A stretch of DNA of 64,000 bases from Avimicrobium caecorum (GCA_904394705.1 CAJFNJ010000013.1:43078-107077); one strand, 5' to 3'; numbered from the stretch's first letter, positions 25,051 to 34,105 are shown. Notes: generated by a model from the sequence alone, not told the origin. A program made the numbers and translations.

Positions 25051-25809
25051 TTATGCTTCCTGGTCATCAGAGGCGTCCGGCTCGGTGCGGTCGGATTCCG
25101 GGCTGGGCTTTGTGAGATCGGTCAGGGTTTTGAAGGACGGATCAGTCTCATCATCCGGGCGGGTGATCTCCCCGAGTTCCTTGCCAATCTGCCGGGAGAG
25201 CTGGGAGGAACGGCTGCGGAGGGTGCTGAGCAGCTCCTCCTTGCCGGTGCTGCGGTAGCGGTTCCCACTCTGTGCGGCATAGAACTTGTCCAGCTCAATT
25301 TCCGATTCCAGAACAGCACAGTCCCCATCCAGACGGGTGCGGAGGAAATCCAGTTCTCCCACACGGTCCCAGCCAGCGGAGAGTTCCGCCAGATCACCCA
25401 TCTGCTGTTTCTGAGCTTCCTCCTCGGTTTCAGGGGACTTCTTCTCCTCTTTTTCGGTTGTCTCAGGTTCGGACAGCCGGGCTGTGAGGTCGCTGATCTG
25501 CTGTTCCAGTGTCTGGAGCTGCTCGTCATAGGAGTCCAACTGGCCTTCGATCTCGTCCAGGGACTTTCCCTGTTCCAGTGTATCGGCAATCAGGGCGCGG
25601 CGGTTATCCTTCAGGGTGGTTTTCTGTTTGTTCAGTTCCTGGATTGCATTGAGCGTCCGGCCGCGGTCGGAGATGGTGGCCTGGTCACGCCGGTGGGAAG
25701 CCAGACCGGGAATGCCTTTCTGCATCCAGGGGTTGCCGGCATTGGCTTTGGTGGCCTGAATCACACGGTTAGCAGTGGAAGCAAGCTGGAAACTGCCAAG
25801 GGCTCTCAT
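25051..25809 (-). CDS. Coiled-coil protein of unknown function
   Basis: A 252-residue soluble protein. The N-terminal part (MRALGSFQLASTANRVIQAT) has no clear signal peptide. Residues about 60-120 form a long heptad-like helix (LNAIQELNKQKTTLKDNRRA through LQTLEQQISDLTARL), then an acidic Glu/Lys linker and a second helical stretch near 150-210. The end is acidic (PDASDDQEA). ATG 25809 has AAAGGAGAG upstream; a longer in-frame start at 25905 has none. Function unknown. Confidence 0.78.
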   Translation of the reverse strand: MRALGSFQLASTANRVIQATKANAGNPWMQKGIPGLASHRRDQATISDRGRTLNAIQELNKQKTTLKDNRRALIADTLEQGKSLDEIEGQLDSYDEQLQTLEQQISDLTARLSEPETTEKEEKKSPETEEEAQKQQMGDLAELSAGWDRVGELDFLRTRLDGDCAVLESEIELDKFYAAQSGNRYRSTGKEELLSTLRSRSSQLSRQIGKELGEITRPDDETDPSFKTLTDLTKPSPESDRTEPDASDDQEA

Positions 25810-26003
25810 AAATCTCTCTCCTTTTACAGCGGGAGCTGGAATATTATCAAAAAACTCTTCACCGATAATATTCGTCCGCTTGATCCCCGGCACAACCCAT
25901 ATCATGGAAGAGAAAAGCCACTTTTCACGCCACTGGTTCTATGGTAGAATAAGAGCATGAAACGGCGCAGTCAATGCGTTTGTAAGGAGTTGAATCATTC
26001 GCT

Positions 26004-26816
26004 ATGTATATCAATCTGTTTGACAGCCATGTTCATTCGGACAATTCCCCTGAGGGCCGGGATCTGGTGACCGCTCTCTGCTCTGCGGCGGTGGACAAGG
26101 GAATCTCGGGCATCTGCATCACCGATGCCTGCGATATGGAGGAGTTTGAGGAGCAGAAATACGGCAAGCGTCTGATGTATTCCTGCTTTGCTGCCCATAA
26201 GGCACAGGATATTTTCTCCCAGCAGCTCATTGTCACCAACGGTGTGGAGATGTGCCAGCCCCTGGCTGACCCCGACCGGGCGGTACAGGTGATCGGTGAG
26301 AACCGGTTCGACTTTGTACTGGGCTCTCTGCACAAGACCCGGAAATACGGCGATATGATGATGCTCAACTATGCCCATCCGGCGCTGGATCTGCAGGACG
26401 TGTTCCGCTCCTATTATGAGGAGCTGCTGGAAGTGGTGCAGTGGGGGCATTTCGACAGCCTGGCCCATCTGGGCTATCCGCTGCGGTACCTGAAGCCCTA
26501 TAACCGCACGGTGGATCTGGCACAGATCGACGATGTGTTTGCCGAGATCATGAAGAGTCTGGTGGCCCAGGGCAAGGCGCTGGAACTCAATACCGGCGGC
26601 CTGCGTATGGAGATCGAAGCCTTCACCCCGTCCAACAAGTACCTGCAGATGTACAAGGATTACGGCGGTGAGATGATCACCATCGGTTCGGATGCCGAGT
26701 GCTGCAGCGACATCGGCTGTGACATCCAGGCCGGCCTGGAACTGCTCAAGAGCGTCGGCTTCAAATACTTCACTGTTTACAAGAACCGTCAGCCGGTTAT
26801 GCTGCGGCTGCTCTGA
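26004..26816 (+). CDS. hisK: PHP-domain histidinol-phosphatase family protein
   Basis: A 270-residue PHP phosphoesterase. Metal ligands are visible in FDSHVHSDNSPEG (H-x-H), FVLGSLHKTR, WGHFDSLAHLGYP and ITIGSDAECCSDIG. The length and HVHSDNSPEG opening fit the HisJ/HisK histidinol-phosphatases, which make histidinol from its phosphate. No other his gene lies nearby, so another phosphate ester substrate is possible. It precedes mnmA by 15 bases and is probably cotranscribed with it. Confidence 0.85.
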   Translation: MYINLFDSHVHSDNSPEGRDLVTALCSAAVDKGISGICITDACDMEEFEEQKYGKRLMYSCFAAHKAQDIFSQQLIVTNGVEMCQPLADPDRAVQVIGENRFDFVLGSLHKTRKYGDMMMLNYAHPALDLQDVFRSYYEELLEVVQWGHFDSLAHLGYPLRYLKPYNRTVDLAQIDDVFAEIMKSLVAQGKALELNTGGLRMEIEAFTPSNKYLQMYKDYGGEMITIGSDAECCSDIGCDIQAGLELLKSVGFKYFTVYKNRQPVMLRLL

Positions 26817-26831
26817 TCCGGGAGGACCCCA

Positions 26832-27905
26832 ATGAGTGATACAAAAAAGAAGATCCTGGTGGGCATGAGCGGCGGTGTGGACAGCTCCGCGGCGGCGCTG
26901 ATCCTCCGGGACCAGGGCCATGAGGTAGCGGGACTCACCTTTGAGCTGTGGGACAGCGAGGACGGCACCTGCGGCACCAAGAACGATGTCCGGGACGCCG
27001 CCGAAGTCTGCCGGGTGCTGGGGATTCCCCACTTTGTGGTGGATTTCCGCAAGGAGTTCCGCCAGCAGGTAATGGAGCGCTTTGTGCAGGATTACCGTCA
27101 TGGACTCACCCCCAATCCCTGTGTGGACTGCAACCGCACCATCAAGTTTGCCGCCTTTGCCGATAAGGCGAAGGAGCTGGGCTATGACTATATCGCCACC
27201 GGTCACTATGGACGGGTGGACTATGACCCGGCCGATGGGCGCTGGCATCTGACCATGGGGGACGATGACAGCAAGGACCAGAGCTATGTGCTGTGGTCGC
27301 TGACCCAGGAGCAGCTTTCCCGGATGGTGCTGCCCCTCTATCCCTACCGCAAGGAGCAGATCCGGGAGATGGCACGGCAGGCCGGGCTTCCGGTCTTTGC
27401 CAAAAAGGACAGCCAGGATATCTGCTTTATTCCCGACGGGGATTTTGCCTCCTTCCTCTGCCGCTATACCGGTGAGGAGCCGCCCAAGGGCAGCTTCATC
27501 GACCGGGACGGCAAGGTGCTGGGCACCCATGAGGGGATCTGGCGGTACACCATCGGACAGCGCCGGGGACTGGGCATCGGCTTTGGACAGCGGATGTTCG
27601 TCTGCGGCATCGACCCGGAGCAGAACACAGTCACCCTCACTTCCGGCGAGGGACTGTTCCGCAGCACCCTCACCGCCGGGGAAGTGAACCTCATCGAGGT
27701 GGAAGCCCTTACCGGACCGGTACGGGTCACAGCCAAGATCCGCTATGCGGCAAAACCGGCAGAAGCCCTGCTCACCCCTCTGGCAGACGGACGGGTGCAG
27801 GTGGTATTTGATGAGCCCCAGCGGGCCATCACCCCGGGACAGTCGGTGGTATTCTACCAGGGACGCCGGGTATTCGGCGGCGGCAAGATCGAACGCCCCC
27901 TGTAA
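26832..27905 (+). CDS. mnmA: tRNA-specific 2-thiouridylase
   Basis: A 357-residue enzyme that thiolates U34 of Lys, Glu and Gln tRNAs. The N-terminal ATP-pyrophosphatase loop GMSGGVDSSAAALIL is followed by NPCVDCNRTIKF with the catalytic Cys, then SQDICFIPDGDF with the second Cys, and the C-terminal GQRRGLGI and KIRYAAKPAEA barrel blocks. Start ATG follows GGGAGGA. A terminator follows at 27909. Confidence 0.97.
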   Translation: MSDTKKKILVGMSGGVDSSAAALILRDQGHEVAGLTFELWDSEDGTCGTKNDVRDAAEVCRVLGIPHFVVDFRKEFRQQVMERFVQDYRHGLTPNPCVDCNRTIKFAAFADKAKELGYDYIATGHYGRVDYDPADGRWHLTMGDDDSKDQSYVLWSLTQEQLSRMVLPLYPYRKEQIREMARQAGLPVFAKKDSQDICFIPDGDFASFLCRYTGEEPPKGSFIDRDGKVLGTHEGIWRYTIGQRRGLGIGFGQRMFVCGIDPEQNTVTLTSGEGLFRSTLTAGEVNLIEVEALTGPVRVTAKIRYAAKPAEALLTPLADGRVQVVFDEPQRAITPGQSVVFYQGRRVFGGGKIERPL

Positions 27906-27908
27906 AAC

Positions 27909-27962
27909 AAAAAATCAGCGTCCCCTGACCGGCAGCAGCCCGGTTCGGGGGACGCTTTTTTG
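27909..27962 (+). terminator. Terminator of mnmA
   Basis: AGCGTCCCC / GGGGACGCT stem around a GC-rich loop, then TTTTTT. Confidence 0.9.
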
Positions 27963-28010
27963 TTTGGGGCAGAAAAAATCCACCCCGCCGGACGGAGTGG
28001 AGAAAGGCAT

Positions 28011-28475
28011 TCAGGCGAACAGGGACAGGAATCCGAATACGCCGCTGGAGGCCAGCCACATGATGATGCCGCTGGTGACTACGCCCAGGGAGATGGCACA
28101 GAAGGCCGGGCGCAGTTTCATCTGCAGCAGGGTGGCGATGAGGCAGCCGGTCCATGCGCCGGTTCCAGGCAATGGAATCGCCACAAAGATATAGAGGCCC
28201 AGCAGTTCGTAGTTTCCCAGCTTTCCGATCTTACGGTTGCCGATGTCGATGATCTTCTGGAAGAAGTGTCCCACCTTGGGCCAGGTGGCGCACCAGAACA
28301 GCACCCGCCGGGCAAAGACCACCAGAATGGGCACCGGCAGGATATTGCCGATGACCGAGATCAGGTAGGTCTGCCACATGGGGATTCCCCAGGCCATTCC
28401 CAGCGGGATAGCGCCCCGAAGCTCGATGACGGGCACCATCGAAAGAAAGAATAGAAAGAGTTTTTGTGTCAGCAT
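28011..28475 (-). CDS. COG2426 small multidrug export-like membrane protein
   Basis: A 154-residue membrane protein of the COG2426 (Sm_multidrug_ex, PF06695) family, recognised from PVIELRGAIPLGMAWGIP, the central KVGHFFQKIID loop and IPLPGTGAWTGCLIATLL. Transport function is not well established for this family. ATG 28475 overlaps the stop of the flippase gene (TAATG), with GGAGGG 10 bases upstream inside that gene; an upstream in-frame extension is not supported. Confidence 0.88.
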   Translation of the reverse strand: MLTQKLFLFFLSMVPVIELRGAIPLGMAWGIPMWQTYLISVIGNILPVPILVVFARRVLFWCATWPKVGHFFQKIIDIGNRKIGKLGNYELLGLYIFVAIPLPGTGAWTGCLIATLLQMKLRPAFCAISLGVVTSGIIMWLASSGVFGFLSLFA

Positions 28476-29905
28476 TAAATGCCGGCCCTCCTTTTCAGAA
28501 TAAATGCCCGGTAGAACCGGTCTGCCACAAACAGGATTCCCCGCAGGTTCACCAGGAGCATGGCAAGGAGTGTCAGCGACTCCCAAAGATACAGATATTT
28601 GTCATTCTGCATGAGCAGCCAGGACTGAAGCCCCAGAAGCAGCGAATTGAGAAACAGTTTTTTCAGATCCAGGTCGATGCGGAACAGCCGACGGGTATCG
28701 ATGGCCCGGATAATGAAGATGAATATATAGCTGATGGCAGTGGCGCCCGCGGCGCCGTTGAGCCCGTAGACCGGGATCAGGTAATAGTTGAGGATTACAT
28801 TGAGAAGCGCCCCCAGGAAAATGGTCACCATAGCCATGATATTCTTCTTGCTCGCCATATAGAAGGAGGCAAAGTAGGAGGAGAAGCAGCTGAACACCAC
28901 CGAAACCACCAGCAGAGGCGTATACTGCCAGGCTTCGAAGAAGGCATCGGACACCAACAGGTGCATCAGTGGCTTGATGAGCAGCAGAATGCCGCCCGCC
29001 GCCAGAAATACAATGGTCTGGTAGCTTTTGAAGATGTTGGAGTAGAACAGTTCCCGGTCATCGCTCTCCCGCTCGCCGATGGCAGAGAGCTGCCAGGCCT
29101 GGGTGAAGATCGCCGAGATCACCGAGATGATGGTAGGCAGTTTGTAGGCCACCGAATAGATGCCGTTCTGGGCCTCGCCCATATAATAGGTGACGAAGAA
29201 CCGGTCGGATACATTGGTGATGCTCCACATGATGGTAGCGGGGATCAGCGGCAGGGAGTAGATGATCATCTCCCGGACCGTTTCCCGGCGGATGCCCTTC
29301 CACCAGCGCATATAGCGGTAGAGCTGGGCGGCGATCCACAGAAAGACCATGGATACCACATTGGAGAGGACAACCGAGAGGATATATCCGTACATACCCC
29401 ATTTCATCACCACCAGGAACAGCACATTGAAGAACACAGTGGAGAGGGTATTGAGGATACCATTGAAGGCAAAGAGCCGCACCAGACCCATGGCCCGGAC
29501 AAACTGGGCCGATACGCCCTGCAAAGCCGCAGCCAGCACATAGATGTAGATCAGGGCGGTGTAGTCGGAGATCATGTCGATCTTTTTCATCACCGGCCAG
29601 AAGATCAGGAAGATGCCGAAGCCCGCCAGCGATACCCAGATGCCGGTGGAAAAGACGTCCCGGCGCTTGTAGGCGTGATCCATACCGAAGCGGATCACAC
29701 CGTCATTGATGGAGACGATCACCAGCGGCAGCAGCATATTGGATACATTCACGACCACATCCATGGCGCCGTATTCCGCTGTGGTGAGCACCGAGGTATA
29801 AAGGGGCATCAAAAGAAATACCAGCAGCTTTGAACCGAAGGTACCCAGGGCAAAGATGATGGTATTGGAGATCAGGGTGGTATATTTATTTCTGGCGTCG
29901 GACAT
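28475..29905 (-). CDS. Polysaccharide biosynthesis flippase (MATE/Wzx type)
   Basis: A 476-residue protein with about fourteen hydrophobic segments and the MOP-superfamily opening SNTIIFALGTFGSKLLVFLLMPLYTSVLTTAEYG. It should flip lipid-linked sugar units or related glycolipids across the membrane. No glycosyltransferases lie nearby, so the substrate is unknown. The C-terminal ILKRRAGI is cytoplasmic. Coupled by a one-base overlap to the COG2426 gene. Confidence 0.9.
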   Translation of the reverse strand: MSDARNKYTTLISNTIIFALGTFGSKLLVFLLMPLYTSVLTTAEYGAMDVVVNVSNMLLPLVIVSINDGVIRFGMDHAYKRRDVFSTGIWVSLAGFGIFLIFWPVMKKIDMISDYTALIYIYVLAAALQGVSAQFVRAMGLVRLFAFNGILNTLSTVFFNVLFLVVMKWGMYGYILSVVLSNVVSMVFLWIAAQLYRYMRWWKGIRRETVREMIIYSLPLIPATIMWSITNVSDRFFVTYYMGEAQNGIYSVAYKLPTIISVISAIFTQAWQLSAIGERESDDRELFYSNIFKSYQTIVFLAAGGILLLIKPLMHLLVSDAFFEAWQYTPLLVVSVVFSCFSSYFASFYMASKKNIMAMVTIFLGALLNVILNYYLIPVYGLNGAAGATAISYIFIFIIRAIDTRRLFRIDLDLKKLFLNSLLLGLQSWLLMQNDKYLYLWESLTLLAMLLVNLRGILFVADRFYRAFILKRRAGI

Positions 29906-30008
29906 GAGCCTCCGTCCCCCTGTCAGCCGAAAAGTTCTCTAAGAATACTATAATACCATTTTTACCGGAAGTTATCAACAAAGCGTAAATTATGCACGAA
30001 TTGGCAAA

Positions 30009-30037
30009 TTGACTTTCGGTTCAGCACGGGATAAAAT
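30009..30037 (+). promoter_or_regulatory. Promoter of the 30.1 kb lipoprotein gene
   Basis: TTGACT (30009-30014), 17-base spacer, TAAAAT (30032-30037). Confidence 0.75.
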
Positions 30038-30098
30038 GGAATTGTAAAAGTTTTCTGTATTAAACAGATGAAGTGAGGCCGTAAAGGAGGTCCTTGTG

Positions 30099-30686
30099 AT
30101 GAAACTGCGTTCGCTGTGGGCAGCCCTGCTGGCAGCTGCCCTGTTCCTGACCGGATGCGCGCCGTCCGGTCCCTCGTCTGAACCGGAGACCAGCGGCTAT
30201 GATCTGACCGAGCTCACCAATGAATATCTGGCGCCCATTGCCATCTCCGGCATCGGGGCAGTGAACTGGGAAGACCCTTCCGAACTCAGCCCGGATCAGC
30301 TGCTCAGCTACTATGTAGTCTGGGCCATGCCGGTGGAGCGCAATCTTGAGGAGCCCGAAAAAGTTCCCGCCGAGGAGCTGGAACAGAAGCTCCAGGAACG
30401 GTTCGATGTATCAGCAGAGCTGCTGCGCCAGTCCGAATATTATGACCCGGAGACCGGCCTGTATACCCCGGGATATGTGGGGAGTTCTGCCCGGTATGAG
30501 GTGACCGGAGCCCGGGAAGAAGATGGCTGCCTGCTGCTCGACTATGAATATTACAGCCCGGCGGATGACAAGACGGTGATCCGCCAGGGAACACTGACCC
30601 TGGAGAAGTATGGCGATGGATACCGGTATCTGTCCTGTGTGACCGAACCGGTGCCGTCAGAACCCCAGTCCCAGACCGGTGACTGA
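30099..30686 (+). CDS. Putative lipoprotein of unknown function
   Basis: A 195-residue protein with a lipoprotein signal peptide (MKLRSLWAALLAAALFLTGC, lipobox LTGC) and Ser/Pro-rich linker. The mature part is acidic, ending in beta-rich sequence (DYEYYSPADDKTVIRQGTL), with no family recognised. ATG 30099 is 7 bases after AAAGGAGGT; a GTG one codon earlier is too close. The 42-residue membrane peptide gene follows directly. Confidence 0.82.
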   Translation: MKLRSLWAALLAAALFLTGCAPSGPSSEPETSGYDLTELTNEYLAPIAISGIGAVNWEDPSELSPDQLLSYYVVWAMPVERNLEEPEKVPAEELEQKLQERFDVSAELLRQSEYYDPETGLYTPGYVGSSARYEVTGAREEDGCLLLDYEYYSPADDKTVIRQGTLTLEKYGDGYRYLSCVTEPVPSEPQSQTGD

Positions 30687-30713
30687 TGTTAATGCCAAGA
30701 GGAGGAAAATTCT

Positions 30714-30842
30714 ATGCCAAGAGCTCTGATTCTGCTGCCATTGATGCTCGTGATCCAGGGGGCGATCCTCTACCTGCTGCTGCGGCTGGTGTGGAGGCTT
30801 TTCCGCCGGTGGGACCGTCAGGACAGGGAAGACCGTTTCTGA
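30714..30842 (+). CDS. Small membrane protein, 42 residues
   Basis: A short gene: GAGGAGG at about 30699-30705, then ATG 30714 and 42 codons to a TGA at 30840. The product has one hydrophobic helix (LILLPLMLVIQGAILYLLL) followed by a strongly basic and charged tail (RRWDRQDREDRF), the usual layout of a small single-span membrane protein with its C-terminus in the cytoplasm. It probably shares the lipoprotein transcript, 27 bases downstream. No homologue recognised. Confidence 0.7.
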   Translation: MPRALILLPLMLVIQGAILYLLLRLVWRLFRRWDRQDREDRF

Positions 30843-30885
30843 TCCGCGCCGGGAAGCGGTCCCCATACAGGGACTGGAATTTTAT

Positions 30886-30914
30886 TTGACTTTTAGTGCC
30901 GTCCGTTATACAAT
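30886..30914 (+). promoter_or_regulatory. Promoter of ridA
   Basis: TTGACT (30886-30891), 17-base spacer, TACAAT (30909-30914). Confidence 0.75.
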
Positions 30915-30981
30915 AATCTTGTAGTGATCGGACAAGTTCTGTCCGGCTGCGAAACTTTTTTAAGAAAAGGAATGATTTAGA

Positions 30982-31362
30982 ATGAAGAAGCAGGTTTCTA
31001 CTCCGAACGCTCCCGCAGCAATCGGCCCGTACTCTCAGGCTATTAAGGCTGGCAACACCATTTATGTATCCGGCCAGCTCCCCATCGACCCCAAGACCGG
31101 TGCTTTCCCCGGCAATGACATCGCTTCTCAGACCAAGCAGTCTCTGGAGAACATCAAGGCTATTCTGGAGTCCGAGGGCTACACCATGGCTGATATCGTA
31201 AAGACCACCTGCCTGCTGGACAGCATCGCTGACTTCGGCGCTATGAACGAAGTATATGCTACCTTCTTCGCTGACGCTGCTCCTGCAAGAGCTGCTTTCG
31301 AAGTTGGCAAGCTGCCCAAGGATGCTCTGATCGAGATCGAGGCTGTTGCTTACAAGGACTAA
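30982..31362 (+). CDS. ridA: RidA family 2-iminobutanoate/2-iminopropanoate deaminase
   Basis: A 126-residue RidA protein, which hydrolyses reactive enamine/imine intermediates made by PLP enzymes such as threonine dehydratase. Signature parts are APAAIGPYSQAIKAG, YVSGQLPIDPKTG, and PARAAFEVGKLPKDALIEIEAVA with the substrate-binding Arg. Codon use (GCT, GTT, GCA, AAG) is that of a highly expressed gene, like the NPDTGR genes and unlike most neighbours. It has its own promoter and a terminator. A threonine aldolase gene follows. Confidence 0.96.
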   Translation: MKKQVSTPNAPAAIGPYSQAIKAGNTIYVSGQLPIDPKTGAFPGNDIASQTKQSLENIKAILESEGYTMADIVKTTCLLDSIADFGAMNEVYATFFADAAPARAAFEVGKLPKDALIEIEAVAYKD

Positions 31363-31410
31363 CCTTGTGCCGTTTCTGATATTCTAACGATAGAATAACC
31401 GGATCGACCG

Positions 31411-31447
31411 CAAACGGGCGGCGGGCTTTTGCCCGTCGCCTGTTTTT
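31411..31447 (+). terminator. Terminator of ridA
   Basis: ACGGGCGGCGGGC / GCCCGTCGCCTGT stem with TTTT loop and TTTTT tail. Confidence 0.9.
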
Positions 31448-31490
31448 ATATCCGGCTGTATAAATAATATCAAAGGAGAGTGTTTTTCCA

Positions 31491-32516
31491 ATGCGTTATA
31501 TTGATATCCGCAGTGATACGGTCACTCAGCCCACACAGAAGATGCGGGATGCCATGTATACTGCTGTGGTCGGCGACGATGTAAACCGTGATGACCCCAC
31601 CATGCTGGAACTGGAAGAACTGGCTGCCAAGCTGGTCGGTAAGGAAGCTGCCATGTTTGTACCGTCGGGCACCATGGGCAATCAGGTTTCCATCATGACC
31701 CATACCCGCCGGGGTGATGAGGTCATCTGCGGCGAACTGAGCCATATCGTGATCCATGAAGTAGGTGCGCCGGCTGTGCTGTCCGGTGTGATGGTGCGTA
31801 CCATCAAGACTGCCGATTATCTCCGTCCGGAACAGCTCCTGCCTGCGATCCGTCCCGATGATATCCACATGCCCCATACCGGTCTGGTGGAGATGGAAAA
31901 CCCCACTGCAATGGGTCGGGTTGTTCCGCTGGATATTATGCGTCAGAATTATGAGCTGGCTCATCAGTATGGTCTGCCGGTGCATCTGGATGGCGCACGG
32001 CTCTTCAATGCCGCCACTGCCCTGGGCTGTGATGTGGGGGAGATCACCCAGTACTGCGACAGTGTGATGTTCTGCCTGTCCAAGGGTCTGTGCGCGCCGG
32101 TGGGTTCCATTGTAGCGGGCAGCAAGGAGTTCATCGACCGTGCCCGTAAGAACCGCAAGATGCTCGGCGGTGGTCTGCGGCAGGCTGGTTTCCTGGCTGC
32201 TGCCGGTATCGTGGCACTCACCGAGATGACCGGTCGTCTGCAGGAGGACCATGACAACGCCCGGTATATGGCAGAAGAGCTTGCCAAGATCCCGGGAATC
32301 CATGTGGATCTCTCCACTGTGGAGATCAGCATGGTATTCTTCACTGTGGATAAGGACGCTGACTGGATCGCCGCTCTGCCCGCCCGGATGCTGGAAAAGG
32401 GCATCAAGGCATCGGGCATTGAGGACGGACAGTTCCGCTTTGTCACCAACCATGATGTGACCCGGGAAGATGTGGATCATGTGATTGCCTGCATGAAGGA
32501 ATTCATGGCTCTGTAA
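31491..32516 (+). CDS. ltaE: Low-specificity L-threonine aldolase
   Basis: A 341-residue PLP enzyme that cleaves L-threonine (and allo-threonine) to glycine and acetaldehyde. Clear parts are DIRSDTVTQPTQKMRDAM, the PSGTMGNQVSIMTH cofactor pocket, HLDGARLFNA, and FCLSKGLCAPVGS with the PLP-binding Lys. Length matches the family. ATG has GGAG upstream and the gene sits between two terminators. Confidence 0.96.
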   Translation: MRYIDIRSDTVTQPTQKMRDAMYTAVVGDDVNRDDPTMLELEELAAKLVGKEAAMFVPSGTMGNQVSIMTHTRRGDEVICGELSHIVIHEVGAPAVLSGVMVRTIKTADYLRPEQLLPAIRPDDIHMPHTGLVEMENPTAMGRVVPLDIMRQNYELAHQYGLPVHLDGARLFNAATALGCDVGEITQYCDSVMFCLSKGLCAPVGSIVAGSKEFIDRARKNRKMLGGGLRQAGFLAAAGIVALTEMTGRLQEDHDNARYMAEELAKIPGIHVDLSTVEISMVFFTVDKDADWIAALPARMLEKGIKASGIEDGQFRFVTNHDVTREDVDHVIACMKEFMAL

Positions 32517-32537
32517 CCGGATCAGCTGATTTTTTAT

Positions 32538-32578
32538 AAAAACTCCCCTGCCGGGACACTCAGGCGGGGGAGTTTTTT
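32538..32578 (+). terminator. Terminator of ltaE
   Basis: AACTCCCCTGCC / GGCGGGGGAGTT stem with T-run. Confidence 0.92.
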
Positions 32579-32750
32579 CATGCGGAGGGCGCCGGGTAGG
32601 GTACGGGGGAATGGTAACAAAAGATTGTAACGAATTTGCAATAAAATAGGATACCCCTACCGGGAATAGGCAAAAATCAGACAGAAAATTAGCGAAAACG
32701 ACTAAAATAGATAGAGATACGGGGTATATTTTATTATCAAATTTTAGTAA

Positions 32751-32814
32751 ATTACAAAATTGTAACAAAACAAAGACAAAAACCGTTGACAAGTGAGCCC
32801 TGGCAGGCTATAAT
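32751..32814 (+). promoter_or_regulatory. Promoter and upstream boxes of NPDTGR gene D
   Basis: TTGACA (32786-32791), 17-base spacer, TATAAT (32809-32814): consensus. AATTACAAAATTGTAACAAA lies upstream at about 32750-32769, and a second GTAACAAAAGATTGTAACGA occurs at 32614-32633. The 375-base gap 32518-32892 otherwise holds only the ltaE terminator and AT-rich DNA. Confidence 0.88.
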
Positions 32815-32892
32815 GAAAACCAGAGATCGGGAAGGTCAACTGGAGAGGGCCGACCCGGCTCGTATACAAATAATTTTAGGAGGAAATGCAAA

Positions 32893-33942
32893 ATGAAGAA
32901 GACACTTGCTCTTGTTCTGGCTGCTGTTATGACAGCTGGTATGTCCACTGTTGCTTTCGCTGCCAAGGCTGGCGATGTTAATGCAATGCTGGGCTACGCT
33001 GTTAACGGGGACGGCGACCTGGTGTACGCTACCGACGTTTACTACGTTCTGGATAGCGATGATGTTGCTAAGCTGCCGGAAGGCGCTAACGTTGAGGGCG
33101 GCGATGAGATCGCTATCCCGCTGGTACAGTGGACTGATGTTAATGGTGATGGTAATGCCATTAACGATGCGAATGATACTTTCGAGTGGTACAGAGATAC
33201 CGACGATCTGAAGAAGCCCAACGTATACACTGACTGGAGAATCGGCAATGCTGATGCTGAGATCCGTATGGTTAAGTACGGCGCTGGCGACTACAGATAC
33301 TCTGTTGTTGTAACCGTTCCTGAGAACGATACCAACAAGGCTATCGACCTGGAAGGTAAGATCATGGTAGGCCGCACCAAGAATGCTGCTGAGGATGCTA
33401 TCTACGGTTCCTTCGATCTGGGTGTTACCTATGCTCCTGCTGCTGAGGTTGTTAAGACCTACGAGGGCGAAACCCTGGAAGCTGGCAAGACTGGTATTTA
33501 CAAGTTTGACAGCGAAGACGGCGAGATCGACATCGAGTTTGGCGATCAGGCTATCTTCACCGTTGATGTAACTGGCCAGGGCAAGCTGAACCTCGCTTGG
33601 AGCACCAGCTTCGATGGTGAGATCGCTGACAAGGATAAGTCCGCTAACATGGACTTCATCACCTTCAAGGGTGAGCCTTCCTTCAACAAGAATGGTACTC
33701 TGTACATCTACGCTGACAAGGATTCCTTCCTGTATCAGGTAGTTGACGGCGAGCTGAAGGCTGTTGACGCTGAGTACGACGAAGACTACGAGGCTTGGAA
33801 GCTGACCACCAGAACTCTGGGCCGTTATGTAATCTCCGACAAGGAGCTGGATCTGGACGCCATCAACACTGTTGAGGACGACACCGATGCTTCCTCCAGC
33901 ACCACCGACGGTGGCAAGGAGAACCCCGACACTGGTAGATAA
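32893..33942 (+). CDS. Secreted protein D of the NPDTGR family
   Basis: A 349-residue secreted paralogue: signal peptide MKKTLALVLAAVMTAGMSTV with cleavage after AFA, a variable N-terminal region rich in Asp/Asn (DVNGDGNAINDANDT resembles a calcium-loop style stretch), the shared C-terminal domain (VTGQGKLNLAW, ANMDFITF, EPSFNKNGTLYIYADKDS, DEDYEAWKLTTRTLGRYV), a Ser/Thr linker and the ending E-N-P-D-T-G-R. AGGAGG (32878-32883) precedes the ATG. Codons are biased to GCT, GTT and AAG, as expected for an abundant protein. Function unknown. Confidence 0.92.
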   Translation: MKKTLALVLAAVMTAGMSTVAFAAKAGDVNAMLGYAVNGDGDLVYATDVYYVLDSDDVAKLPEGANVEGGDEIAIPLVQWTDVNGDGNAINDANDTFEWYRDTDDLKKPNVYTDWRIGNADAEIRMVKYGAGDYRYSVVVTVPENDTNKAIDLEGKIMVGRTKNAAEDAIYGSFDLGVTYAPAAEVVKTYEGETLEAGKTGIYKFDSEDGEIDIEFGDQAIFTVDVTGQGKLNLAWSTSFDGEIADKDKSANMDFITFKGEPSFNKNGTLYIYADKDSFLYQVVDGELKAVDAEYDEDYEAWKLTTRTLGRYVISDKELDLDAINTVEDDTDASSSTTDGGKENPDTGR

Positions 33943-33962
33943 ATCCTGACGGATTTATCCAC
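33934..33962 (+). repeat. Hairpin across the stop codon of gene D
   Basis: GATAAATCC-TGAC-GGATTTATC with two more outer pairs beyond one mismatch. The stop codon is in the 5' arm. Only this hairpin is clear here; the remaining 3' region is short. Confidence 0.8.
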
Positions 33963-34021
33963 GCGGGTTCAAGGTTTGACTTTCTGTCTGACCAAGTTAC
34001 TGTGAGCGGAAGCTCATTTAA

Positions 34022-34105
34022 TAAAGGCGAAGCTGTTTCTCCGGACAGCTTCGCCTTTTTATTTTGCGCCGGTCTGCTTTGCCAGAGCCGGCGTTTTTTC
34101 TTTTC
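34022..34105 (+). terminator. Two tandem terminators after gene D
   Basis: AAAGGCGAAGCTGT / ACAGCTTCGCCTTTTT (34023-34060), then GCCGG / CCGGC with TTTTTT (about 34067-34101). The rest of the gap to 34330 is AT-rich, with no gene seen. Confidence 0.8.

Noticed and set aside
28466..29833. Long plus-strand open frame opposite the flippase gene
   Set aside because: Its His/Gln/Asp-rich product is typical of an antisense shadow; the minus strand has clear membrane protein sequence and signals.
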